From: Limnoglobus roseus
Lineage (GTDB): Bacteria > Planctomycetota > Planctomycetia > Gemmatales > Gemmataceae
DNA: 64,000 bases
Reading direction: 5' to 3'
NCBI RefSeq assembly: GCF_008254045.1
Contig: NZ_CP042425.1
Span: 2,108,001 to 2,172,000, forward strand
The notes under the pieces are model-generated. The model did no database searches and was not told the origin of the DNA. It worked only from the letters and a program-made list of their open reading frames with translations. This document shows, in pieces, positions 8,699 to 17,493 of the stretch. Position 1 is the stretch's first letter. Every line of letters begins with the position of its first letter. Position numbers and translations under genes: made by a program.

Positions 8699-9729
8699 TC
8701 CGGCGCACTTCGGCCATCCTGATTGGCCTGCTTCTCGCTAGCCTCGGCGTCTGGTTCATCCCGTCAACGCCGCAACAACCAGGAACCTTCGGCTGGGTGG
8801 ACGACCGCGAACAAGTGCGGGCCGTCGCCGCCACGCTGCCGAACCCGGACTTCCGGGCCACCGAAGCCTACCGCGCCGCCTACGACGGGCCGGAGGACGT
8901 CTTCCTGTGGGACGCTTCGCGGAAGGTGCTCGGCCGGCTCATCCCGCCGCGCGACCAGAAGAACCTCGGCTCGTGCGTCAGCTTCGGGACCGCGGCGGCC
9001 GTCGAACACCTCATCTGCGTGCAGATCGCCAACGGGGCGGCCGAAGAGTATCGCGACTTGGCGCAAGAGATCATCTACGGCGGCTCGCGGGTCGAGATCG
9101 GCGGTGGCAAGATTCGCGGCGACGGCAGCGTCGGGGCGTGGGCCGCGAAGTTCGTCGCCGACTATGGTGTGCTGCCGCGCGGCGTGTACGGTTCCTTCGA
9201 CTTGCGGGCTTACGACGTGAGCCGCTGTCGCGACTTCGGCAACCGTGGTGTGCCGGACGAACTCGAACCCGAGACGAAGAAGCACCCAGTGAGGGCCGTC
9301 GCCAACGTGCGAAGTTGGGCCGAAGCGCAAGCCGCGATTCGCAACGGCTATCCCATCGCGGTGTGCAGCAGTCAGGGCTTCCGCATGGCCCGCGACGCCG
9401 ACGGCTTCTGCCCGCCGCAGGGAACGTGGATGCACTGCATGGCCCTCGTCGGCGTCCGCGGCGGCGCACGACCCGGCGGCTTCTTGCTGAACTCGTGGGG
9501 CGAATCGGCCCACAGCGGCCCCCGCGGCCTCGGCGACCCGTCGCCGGCCGGCTTCTGGGCCGACGCGAGCGTCCTCGACCGCATGTTGAAGCAGGGCGAT
9601 AGCTGGGCGTTCAGCGGCTTCCGCGGCTTCCCGGCGAAGAAGCTCGACTGGTACGCGGGAAGAGTTGCGAGTGACGAGTTACGAGTGGCGAGCAATCAAC
9701 CGGAGGACGTGTCATGCGTGCGATTCTGA
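8695..9729 (+). CDS. C1-family (papain-like) cysteine peptidase
   Basis: A 344-residue protein with an N-terminal hydrophobic anchor or signal (IGLLLASLGVWFIP). The papain active site is recognisable: DQKNLGSCVSFG with nucleophile Cys94, His247 in WMHCMALVG and Asn266 in LLNSWGES. The normal tryptophan after the catalytic Cys is replaced (SCVSF instead of SCWAF). The gene overlaps its upstream partner by 4 bases and the following gene by 16. The last ~25 residues are encoded partly by a seven-base repeat array (SDELRVASN), so the natural C-terminus was probably shorter. Similar peptidases with companion exported proteins occur in other Gemmataceae, but the substrate is unknown. Confidence 0.8.
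   Translation: MIRRTSAILIGLLLASLGVWFIPSTPQQPGTFGWVDDREQVRAVAATLPNPDFRATEAYRAAYDGPEDVFLWDASRKVLGRLIPPRDQKNLGSCVSFGTAAAVEHLICVQIANGAAEEYRDLAQEIIYGGSRVEIGGGKIRGDGSVGAWAAKFVADYGVLPRGVYGSFDLRAYDVSRCRDFGNRGVPDELEPETKKHPVRAVANVRSWAEAQAAIRNGYPIAVCSSQGFRMARDADGFCPPQGTWMHCMALVGVRGGARPGGFLLNSWGESAHSGPRGLGDPSPAGFWADASVLDRMLKQGDSWAFSGFRGFPAKKLDWYAGRVASDELRVASNQPEDVSCVRF
9662..9692 (+). repeat. Seven-base tandem repeat array, GAGTNNC type, inside the C1 peptidase gene
   Basis: Four consecutive heptamers GAGTTGC, GAGTGAC, GAGTTAC, GAGTGGC then GAG. They are read in frame as part of the C-terminus of the peptidase. Confidence 0.8.
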
Positions 9730-10088
9730 TGGTTCTGATTCTGGCGAACGTGTCTGCGGCGGGAGAACCGATGGAGCGGTTGCGGGCGCGGGCGGCCCTG
9801 GCGCTGGCCTTCGCACCGCCAACGTATGCCGAACAACACGCGAAGGCGTTGAAGGCCGGCAAGCCGTTGGTGGTCTTCGTGGGTCAACCCGCGAAGGCGC
9901 TGGCCGGCTGCGTCTGCGTGGCGTGCGAGACGTTCCCCGACATGGCCGGCGAGGGCGTGGTCGTCGGCCTGCCGACCGGCACTACTCTGCGGCGTATTGA
10001 CCTGGCCGGCAAGCCGAGCGAAGCGAACATCCGCGGCGCGATCGGCACGACCCCGGCGAGCCTGATGGCGACGCTGCCAGTTCGTTAG
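9714..10088 (+). CDS. Exported thioredoxin-fold-like hypothetical protein
   Basis: A 124-residue protein with a signal peptide (MRAILMVLILANVSAAG). The pattern AKALKAGKPLVVFVG resembles the first beta-alpha unit of thioredoxin-like proteins, and a GCVCVAC cluster follows in place of the usual CxxC. It starts 16 bases before the end of the peptidase gene, with GGAGG at 9702-9706 before the ATG, so it belongs to the same operon. The protein at 58345-58737 has a comparable KPLIVFIGAG segment. Function unknown; a redox or assembly role for the peptidase is possible. Confidence 0.6.
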   Translation: MRAILMVLILANVSAAGEPMERLRARAALALAFAPPTYAEQHAKALKAGKPLVVFVGQPAKALAGCVCVACETFPDMAGEGVVVGLPTGTTLRRIDLAGKPSEANIRGAIGTTPASLMATLPVR

Positions 10089-10161
10089 CCAGGAGTCGGG
10101 AATCAGGAGTCAGGGGTCAGTAAAACAAAATGACCCCTGACTCCTGATTCCTGACTCCTGG
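10089..10161. repeat. Inverted pair of heptamer arrays forming a 31-bp stem
   Basis: Arms 10089-10119 and 10131-10161 pair with a single mismatch and an 11-base AT-rich loop. Each arm is itself a run of AGGAGTC-type seven-base repeats. The right end supplies the GGAG that precedes the next gene's ATG. The hairpin could terminate the upstream operon. Confidence 0.85.
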
Positions 10162-10169
10162 AGTTCCGA

Positions 10170-11084
10170 ATGTCCCTCCCCACGCGACCGCTCGGCAAGA
10201 CCGGCGTTGATGTCTCCCTCATTTGTCTCGGCGGCTGGCACATCGGGCAGCCGGCCATCGGCGACGCGGAAGCCATCCGCATCATGCACGCGGCCATCGA
10301 CGAGGGCGTCACGTTCTTCGACAACGCCTGGGACTACCACGAAGGGCACAGCGAAGACCTGATGGGTCGGGCACTCGCGGACGGCAACCGGCGGCAGAAA
10401 GTCTTCCTCATGACGAAGAACTGCGGCCGCGATGCCGCCACGAGCCGGCAACACCTCGAAGACAGCTTGCGGCGACTGCGAACGGACGTGATCGACCTGT
10501 GGCAGTTCCACGAGATCAACTACGACAACGACCCCGAATGGATCGTCGAGCGCGGTGCCCTCGCCGACGCGATCAAGGCGCAGAAGGAAGGCAAAGTTCG
10601 GTTCATCGGCTACACCGGGCACAAGTCACCGCACATCCTGGCGAAGATGCTGCCGCTGCACGCCTGGGACACCTGCCAACTGCCGATCAACGTGTGCGAC
10701 CACTTCTACCGTAGCTTCCGCCACGAACTCCTGCCGGACCTGCTCACGCGCGGCATCGCCCCCATCGGCATGAAGAGTCTCGGTGGCGGCAACTTTGAAG
10801 CCGGCGGGCAGATCGTCGCCAACGGCGTCGTCACCGCCGAGGAGGCGATCCGCTACTCGCTCTCGCAGCCGATCAGCTCGCTGGTCGTCGGCGTCGATTC
10901 GATGAAGGTGCTGCAACAAGACGTGACGATCGCCCGCGACTTCAAGCCGTTGGAAGGCGACGAACTCGCGGCCGTGCTGGCGAAGGCCAAACCGGCCGCC
11001 GGCGACGGCCGCCACGAGTGGCACAAGAGCACGCAGAACTTCGACGGCCCGTACCACCGCCAGCAGCACGGCTTCGCGGTGTAA
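10170..11084 (+). CDS. Aldo/keto reductase
   Basis: A 304-residue NADPH-dependent oxidoreductase of the AKR superfamily. The start RPLGKTGVDVSLICLGGW is typical. The catalytic tetrad is visible as Asp in FFDNAWDY, Tyr in DYHEGHSE, Lys in LMTKNCG and His in LWQFHEINY. GYTGH, PIGMKSLGGGN and SSLVVGVDS follow as in the family. A GGAG about 8 bases upstream precedes the ATG. It lies 9 bases before moaA on the same strand, so the two are probably co-transcribed, without an obvious functional link. The substrate cannot be told from sequence. Confidence 0.9.
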   Translation: MSLPTRPLGKTGVDVSLICLGGWHIGQPAIGDAEAIRIMHAAIDEGVTFFDNAWDYHEGHSEDLMGRALADGNRRQKVFLMTKNCGRDAATSRQHLEDSLRRLRTDVIDLWQFHEINYDNDPEWIVERGALADAIKAQKEGKVRFIGYTGHKSPHILAKMLPLHAWDTCQLPINVCDHFYRSFRHELLPDLLTRGIAPIGMKSLGGGNFEAGGQIVANGVVTAEEAIRYSLSQPISSLVVGVDSMKVLQQDVTIARDFKPLEGDELAAVLAKAKPAAGDGRHEWHKSTQNFDGPYHRQQHGFAV

Positions 11085-11093
11085 GATACCCTC

Positions 11094-12080
<987 letters not shown>

Positions 12081-12089
12081 AATCGCCTG

Positions 12090-13508
12090 TCACGCCAGCA
12101 GTTCCCGCACCACGGTCCCGTGAACGTCCGTCAGCCGGCGGTCGATGCCGTTGTGTCGAACGGTCAACTTCGTGTGGTCGAGGCCGAGCAGGTGCAGAAT
12201 CGTGGCGTGAATGTCGTAAACCTCGGTCGGGTGCTTGCGGTCGGCCGGCTTGTAGCCGAAGTCGTCGCTGGGGCCGTGCGTCACGCCGCCCTTGATGCCG
12301 CCGCCGCAGAGCCAGTTCGTGAAGCAGTACGGGTTGTGGTCGCGGCCCTTGCCGCCCTGCGAACTCGGCATCCGGCCGAATTCCGTCGTCCACAGCACGA
12401 TCGTGTCGTCCAGCAGGCCGCGCTGCTTCAGGTCGGCGATCAGGGCAGCGGCTCCCTTAGCCATGCCGTAGGCCAACGGGCCGTGGTCGCGCTTCACGTC
12501 CTCATGGCTGTCCCAGTTGCGGCGGGGGAAGCCGTTGTCGTTGCCGCTCCAGACTTGCACGAACCGCACGCCGCGCTCCAGCAACCGCCGGGCAACGAGG
12601 CACTTGCGGGCGAAGTAGTCCGTCTCCTCGATCGGGTTGATCTCCTTGTCAAACGTGCCCTTGCCGTGGTCGAGGCCGTAGAGTTTGAGAGTTTCCCTCG
12701 TCTCCTTCGAGATGTCGAGCGCCTCCGGGGCAGCGAGTTGCATCTTCGCGGCCAACTCGTAGCTCTTGATGCGGGCGTCCAGGCGTTCGTCGCCCTCCCG
12801 CGAGGTGGCGTGAACGCGGTTGAGCTTCGCGAGCAAATCGTGCCCGGCCGCATCGCCGGCTTTCGTGACGAACTTCTCGCGATCGTCGGCGAACAGGTCT
12901 TCGATGGGCGTCTTCGTGCCGGGGTAGATGACCGTGCCCTGGTGCTGGGCGGGCAGGAACGCGCTGTCCCAGTTCTTGGTGCCGTTGGACGCGAGGCCGC
13001 GGTGGTCGGGCAGGACCACGAACGTCGGCAGGTTCTCGTTCAGCGAGCCGAGGCCGTAGCTCACCCAGCAACCCATGCCAGGGAAGCCGGGGCGGTTGAA
13101 GCCGGTCGTCTGCAACAGCGTGCCCTGGCTGTGAACGCCAGTCTTCCCGACCATGTTGTGGACGAAGGCGAGTTCGTCCGCGACGGCACCGAGCGGCGCG
13201 ACGGTGTCGCTGAGCATCCGCTGCGAGCGGCCGTAGGGTTTGAAGTCCCACAGTGGCCGCAGCCAAGGGCCGAGGCCGTTCTGGAACGCTTCGACGTGCT
13301 CGCCGAAGTTCGCTTCCTGCCCGTGCCGCTTCAACAGTTCCGGCTTGTAGTCGAACAGATCGACGTGACTCGCCCCGCCGGCCATGAAGAGTTGCACCAC
13401 TCGCTTGGCCTTCGCCGGGTGGTGCGTGGCCCCCGCCGCGAGCATCTGCGCGAGGGCTACCCCGCCGAGGCCGCCGCCGGACTGGAAGAGGAACTGTCTA
13501 CGGTTCAT
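12090..13508 (-). CDS. DUF1501 family Tat-exported protein
   Basis: A 472-residue member of DUF1501, an alkaline-phosphatase/sulfatase-like fold abundant in planctomycetes; no activity is proven. The start at 13508 is chosen because GGAGG lies 7 bases upstream and the protein then opens with a twin-arginine signal (MNRRQFLFQSGGG). Longer in-frame starts would translate the palindrome at 13528. Family motifs include QLFMAGGASHVDLFDYKP, TEFGRMPSSQG and GRDHNPYCFTNW, followed by HATILHLLGLDH. It lies downstream of the DUF1549/DUF1553 gene, the standard planctomycete pair, with the palindrome in between. Confidence 0.92.
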   Translation of the reverse strand: MNRRQFLFQSGGGLGGVALAQMLAAGATHHPAKAKRVVQLFMAGGASHVDLFDYKPELLKRHGQEANFGEHVEAFQNGLGPWLRPLWDFKPYGRSQRMLSDTVAPLGAVADELAFVHNMVGKTGVHSQGTLLQTTGFNRPGFPGMGCWVSYGLGSLNENLPTFVVLPDHRGLASNGTKNWDSAFLPAQHQGTVIYPGTKTPIEDLFADDREKFVTKAGDAAGHDLLAKLNRVHATSREGDERLDARIKSYELAAKMQLAAPEALDISKETRETLKLYGLDHGKGTFDKEINPIEETDYFARKCLVARRLLERGVRFVQVWSGNDNGFPRRNWDSHEDVKRDHGPLAYGMAKGAAALIADLKQRGLLDDTIVLWTTEFGRMPSSQGGKGRDHNPYCFTNWLCGGGIKGGVTHGPSDDFGYKPADRKHPTEVYDIHATILHLLGLDHTKLTVRHNGIDRRLTDVHGTVVRELLA

Positions 13509-13527
13509 GATCCACCTCCAGAATCCG

Positions 13528-13608
13528 CTTGGCGAGCCGAGCACCGTCAGGTGCCGGGTGAGTATCGCTGACATTCACCCGGCACCTGACGGTGCTCGGC
13601 TCGCCAAG
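13528..13608. repeat. 34-bp perfect inverted repeat (GGCGAGCCGAGCACC palindrome, copy A)
   Basis: Arms 13528-13561 and 13575-13608, 13-base loop. It fills the gap between the DUF1549/DUF1553 gene and its DUF1501 partner. The arm is identical to that at 47533 except for one base, which is changed in both arms (TCA here, TGA there). Confidence 0.92.
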
Positions 13609-13610
13609 AA

Positions 13611-16544
13611 TTAATCCACGAACACGAATTCGTTCAGGTTCAGGATCACGCGGCAGGCATTCGCCAGACCGTGGTCCGCCGCGTACTTCGCCAGTTCATC
13701 CGCTTCCGCCGTCGTCGGCTCTCGGCCGATTGCGAGGCGGAATGCCGCCGTCACTCGACCCCGGTCGTCCATCGCCACCTTCTCGACACGGGCGGCGAAG
13801 TGCTTGGCCATCGACAGCGTGAGCTTGTTGTTCAGGAGAGCCAGCGCCTGTTGCGGGGTGAGCGTCTGATTCCGCTTCTCGACGGCGAGTGACGGGTCGG
13901 CACAGTCGAACGCGGCCAGGAACGGCTCCTGCTGCGACCGCACCGTGAAGCGGTAGACCGACCGTCGGTGCGACTTGGGGTCTTCCGGTTCGTGTAACTG
14001 GTACTGGTAGTGCGGAGAGTGCTCCGGCTTCTCGATCACGAAGTCGCGGAAGCTCGGCCCGCCCATCGTCAGGTCGAGTTTGCCGGCCGCGAGAAGAATG
14101 CTGTCTCGTACCGACTCGGCTTCGAGCTTGCGGCGGTTCTGCCGTCCGAGGTAGCGGTTGTCCGCGTCCACCTTCGCCATCGTCGTGTCGATCGTCGAAA
14201 CTTGGCAGTAGGTCGCGCTCATCACGATGAGCTTGTGCAACTTCTTGAAGCTTCCACTGCTGTCGCGGAACTCGACGGCGAGCCAGTCGAGCAGTTCCGG
14301 GTGCGTCGGCGGTTGGCCCATCTTGCCGAAGTCGTTGGGCGTGTCGACGAGGCCGCGGCCGAAGTGGTACTGCCAAACGCGGTTGACGATGCTCCGCCAC
14401 GTCAGCGGGTTGTCGGAGGCCGTGAGCCACTTCGCGAGCGCCGCCCGGCGGTCGCCTTCGGTGTGCTGCGGAGTCAGCGCGAAGGGTAGCCCGATCGCCG
14501 CGATCGCCCCCGGATGCACGAGCTTGCCGGGCTTCGTCACGTCGCCGCGCGGCAGCACGCGAATGTCGCGCGGCTTCCCGCCGGTGCCGATGAAGTTGCC
14601 GGTACCGCTGAAGGCGGTGCCGATGTACGCCCGGCGGGACGGCGGGCCAAGTTTCTTCAGCCCCTCGTCGGCCGATTGCGCGTCGGCGTTAGCTTGTGCG
14701 AGCGCCTTCGTGCCCGCGTCGCCGAGCGATTTCTTCAGCCGTTCGTCGCGCTGTTGCGTCAGCTTCGCCAACTCGTCGGCCGAGAGTTTCGGCCCCGGCG
14801 GGGCGATGCCGTCGGTGAGGTTCGACGCGCGCCAGCGGACGGGGGCTTCGATGGAATCCAGCGCCGTTATACCCCTGCCGAGTGCGACGTTCTTGCCGGC
14901 GAGGTCGAACGCTTCCAGTTCGGCGAGGGCGAAGATGAAGTCGGTCGGCAGTCGCGGGGCGAGCTTCGTTGCCGTGACGCGAACGTACCGCCCGGCCTTG
15001 CCCTCGGCGGCGAACGTGACGGCGGCCGTCCGGGGGTTCGCGTGGTCCTTCGTGGTCTGATCGGCGATGATAACGGGCCGCGTGAGCTCGGCATCATCGG
15101 CGGTTTCAACCTTGAACCGCACCGGGAAGCCGAACCCCGCGCCGATGTCGTTGAAGTCGTCGTCGCAGGCGCGGAGGGTCACGCGGTCGAGCTTTACGCT
15201 CGCGCCGAGATCGACCTGCACCCACTTCGCCGCGTCCGGCGTCGTCGCGATGGCCGAGTGGTAGCCGTACTCCGGCCGCTTCGCCCCGTTCGTGGTTCGC
15301 TTGCCCTCGGCCAGCTTGCGATCCAGTTCGGCCAACTCCGGACCGGCCTTTGTCTCGATCCCCGCGATGGTCGCAACCGCCGCCTTTCGCTTCGCCTCCA
15401 ACGCCAGCCGCTTTGCCGCGGTGGTGGGGTCGGCGTCATACGCCTTGTCGGTGCGGTCGATGGCCGCGAAGACGGCTTGCAGGGCGTAGTAGTCTTCCTG
15501 CGAGATCGGGTCGAACTTGTGGTTGTGGCACTGCGCACAGTGGACGGTCAAGCTCTGGAACGTCCCCATCGTGTTCGCCACGAAGTCGTCGCGGTCGAGG
15601 TGGCGGGCGACCTTGCCGTCGATCTTCGATTCCGGCACCTCCGCGTGGCCGATCAAGTCCCAGGGGCCGGCCGCCAGGAAGCCGAGGGCTTCGATGCCGT
15701 CGGTCGTGCCGGGAAACAACACGTCGCCGGCGATCTGCTCTTGTACGAAGCGGGCGTAGGGCTTGTCTTCGTTGAACGCGCGAATGACGTAGTCGCGGTA
15801 CGGCCAGGCGTTCGGCCGCGGTTGGTCCTTGTCGTAGCCGTGCGTCTCGCCGTAATGGACTACGTCCAGCCAGTGCCGTGCCCACCGCTCGCCGTACCGC
15901 GGCGACGCGAGCAACTTGTCCACCAGCGATTCGTAAGCCGTCGGCGAAGCGTCCTTCGCGAACGCCTCGACTTCCTCGAAGGTCGGCGGCAGGCCGGTGA
16001 GATCGAAGTAGACGCGACGGATCAACGTCCGTCGATCGGCCTCCGGCGACGGTTTCAGTCCCCTCTCGTTCAACTTCGCCCGCACGAAGGAGTCGATCGG
16101 ATTTCCTGACTCCTGACGCCTGATCCCTGACGCCTGAAGGGGCCTCAGTGACCACCAGTCCCGGGCATCCACGGCCGCCGAACCGTCATCTGGCCACAGC
16201 GCTCCGGCGTCGATCCAGGCTCGCAGGATGGCGACTTCGCCCGCGGTCAGCTTCTCCCCCTTCGGCGGCATCACCTTGTCCGCGTCGGGTTCCGTGACGC
16301 GCTGAATCAACGGACTCTTCGTGGAGTCCTTCGGCACGATGGCCGGGCCGTCGTCGCCGCCCTTCAGCGCGTCGGCCTTGCGGTCGAGTCGCAGGCCGCC
16401 CTTTTGCTTCTCGCTGCCGTGGCAGGAGGCGCACGCCTTCGCGAAAATCGGCCGCACGTCGCGGGCGAAATCCACGGGCTTCGGCGGGTCGGCCGCACGA
16501 ACGGGGAGCGCGAAGAGGCAGAGGGCGAGGAACGGCAGTCGCAT
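13611..16544 (-). CDS. DUF1549/DUF1553 (PSCyt/PSD1) protein with c-type cytochrome and discoidin-like domains
   Basis: A 977-residue exported protein: signal peptide (MRLPFLALCLFALPVRAAD), a planctomycete cytochrome c domain with CASCH heme motif and VMPPKGEKL, DUF1549 (IDSFVRAKL, LTGLPPTFEEVEAF, YGERWARHWLDVVHY), and DUF1553 at the C-terminus (WRSIVNRVWQYHFGRGLVDT, QALALLNN). Between them lie one or two F5/8-type-C-like carbohydrate-binding segments (KWVQVDLGASVKLDRVTL; GRYVRVTATKL). Such proteins are expanded in planctomycetes and suspected to work in polysaccharide use, but no activity is shown. A heptamer array is read in frame as ASGIRRQESGN just before DUF1549. Confidence 0.93.
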   Translation of the reverse strand: MRLPFLALCLFALPVRAADPPKPVDFARDVRPIFAKACASCHGSEKQKGGLRLDRKADALKGGDDGPAIVPKDSTKSPLIQRVTEPDADKVMPPKGEKLTAGEVAILRAWIDAGALWPDDGSAAVDARDWWSLRPLQASGIRRQESGNPIDSFVRAKLNERGLKPSPEADRRTLIRRVYFDLTGLPPTFEEVEAFAKDASPTAYESLVDKLLASPRYGERWARHWLDVVHYGETHGYDKDQPRPNAWPYRDYVIRAFNEDKPYARFVQEQIAGDVLFPGTTDGIEALGFLAAGPWDLIGHAEVPESKIDGKVARHLDRDDFVANTMGTFQSLTVHCAQCHNHKFDPISQEDYYALQAVFAAIDRTDKAYDADPTTAAKRLALEAKRKAAVATIAGIETKAGPELAELDRKLAEGKRTTNGAKRPEYGYHSAIATTPDAAKWVQVDLGASVKLDRVTLRACDDDFNDIGAGFGFPVRFKVETADDAELTRPVIIADQTTKDHANPRTAAVTFAAEGKAGRYVRVTATKLAPRLPTDFIFALAELEAFDLAGKNVALGRGITALDSIEAPVRWRASNLTDGIAPPGPKLSADELAKLTQQRDERLKKSLGDAGTKALAQANADAQSADEGLKKLGPPSRRAYIGTAFSGTGNFIGTGGKPRDIRVLPRGDVTKPGKLVHPGAIAAIGLPFALTPQHTEGDRRAALAKWLTASDNPLTWRSIVNRVWQYHFGRGLVDTPNDFGKMGQPPTHPELLDWLAVEFRDSSGSFKKLHKLIVMSATYCQVSTIDTTMAKVDADNRYLGRQNRRKLEAESVRDSILLAAGKLDLTMGGPSFRDFVIEKPEHSPHYQYQLHEPEDPKSHRRSVYRFTVRSQQEPFLAAFDCADPSLAVEKRNQTLTPQQALALLNNKLTLSMAKHFAARVEKVAMDDRGRVTAAFRLAIGREPTTAEADELAKYAADHGLANACRVILNLNEFVFVD
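16105..16139 (-). repeat. Seven-base tandem repeat array, CCTGANN type, inside the DUF1549/DUF1553 gene
   Basis: Five consecutive heptamers: CCTGACT, CCTGACG, CCTGATC, CCTGACG, CCTGAAG. It is the same family as the arms at 10089-10161. It is translated on the minus strand as an inserted linker without breaking the frame. Confidence 0.85.
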
Positions 16545-16689
16545 CGCGAACGACCTCGGCAGTCGGATGGGCCAATCGGCGGGGTGAGATCAGATTACTC
16601 GACGCGGCCGCCGGCGGGAACGACAAAGCTCGCCAGACGCCGGCCGATCCGCTAGGCTAGAGGCATCCCACCCTTCGGAGTTCTCCTTC

Positions 16690-17418
16690 ATGCTCCGCCT
16701 CTTCCTGTTGATGGCCGTCGCCATGATCGCAGCCCCCGTTGCCGCAGCCGACCCGACCGGCTTCGTGAACAAGACCTTCAAGAACGAAGACGGTCACGAG
16801 TCGCCCTACGTCGTGTACGTGCCGCCGACCATCGACACGAGTAAGCCGGTGCCGGTGATGCTGTTCCTGCACGGGGCCGGTGAGACGAAGGGCGGCAGCA
16901 TGATGCCGATCGAACAGGGCCTGGCCCCGCACATCAAGCGGTTCGAGGCGAAGAAGGCGAAGTTCCCGTTCGTCGTCGTCATCCCGCAGGCGGAAACCCG
17001 CGGCTGGCTGTCCGACGGCCCCAACGCGAAGCGGGCGGTCGCGATGCTCGACGCCACCATGAAGGAGTACAACGGCGACCCGAAGCGGACCTACCTCACC
17101 GGCTTGTCGATGGGCGGGTTCGGCACGTGGTCCCTCGCGGCGGCGTTCCCCGACCGCTGGGCGGCGATCGTGCCGATTTGCGGAGCCGGCAAGGCCGAGT
17201 GGGCCGAGAAGATCAAGGACATCCCGTGCTGGGTCTTCCACGGGGTCGAGGACAAGGCCGTGAACGTGAAGGGGTCCCGCGACATGGTCGAAGCCTTGAA
17301 GAAGGCCGGCGGCGAACCGCGGTATTCGGAGTTCCCCTACGCCGGGCACAACTCGTGGGACGCGGCTTACTCGCACGAAGAACTGTACCCCTGGCTGCTG
17401 AGCCACACGAAGAAGTAA
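16690..17418 (+). CDS. Secreted alpha/beta-hydrolase (PHB depolymerase/esterase-like)
   Basis: A 242-residue exported serine hydrolase. A signal peptide (MLRLFLLMAVAMIAAPVAAAD) is followed by an alpha/beta-hydrolase fold: oxyanion segment LFLHGAGETKGG, nucleophile in GLSMGG, acid in GVEDKAVNVKG and base His in YAGHNSWD. This is the layout of single-domain prolyl-oligopeptidase-like esterases common in planctomycetes. GGAG precedes the ATG by about 9 bases. It is divergent from the DUF1549/DUF1553 gene and is followed by its own terminator. Substrate unknown. A second, different secreted esterase lies at 48794. Confidence 0.88.
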   Translation: MLRLFLLMAVAMIAAPVAAADPTGFVNKTFKNEDGHESPYVVYVPPTIDTSKPVPVMLFLHGAGETKGGSMMPIEQGLAPHIKRFEAKKAKFPFVVVIPQAETRGWLSDGPNAKRAVAMLDATMKEYNGDPKRTYLTGLSMGGFGTWSLAAAFPDRWAAIVPICGAGKAEWAEKIKDIPCWVFHGVEDKAVNVKGSRDMVEALKKAGGEPRYSEFPYAGHNSWDAAYSHEELYPWLLSHTKK

Positions 17419-17424
17419 ATCGCC

Positions 17425-17460
17425 AAAGCCCGGGGGCGTTCGTCTCCGGGCTTTCTCTTT
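17425..17460 (+). terminator. Terminator hairpin after the esterase gene
   Basis: AAAGCCCGG (17425-17433) pairs with CCGGGCTTT (17446-17454), followed by CTCTTT. It belongs to the AAGCCC/GGGCTT hairpin set also seen at 32457 and 57079. Confidence 0.8.
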
Positions 17461-17493
17461 CGCACCCTTAACCCTTCCTCCCGGAGCATTCCC

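Noticed and set aside
10089-10161. Possible CRISPR-like repeat at the inverted heptamer stem
   Set aside because: No spacers; the period is seven bases and the unit recurs elsewhere alone.
12120-13571. 483-residue plus-strand frame opposite DUF1501
   Set aside because: Antisense shadow; the minus strand carries the DUF1501 motifs and Tat signal.
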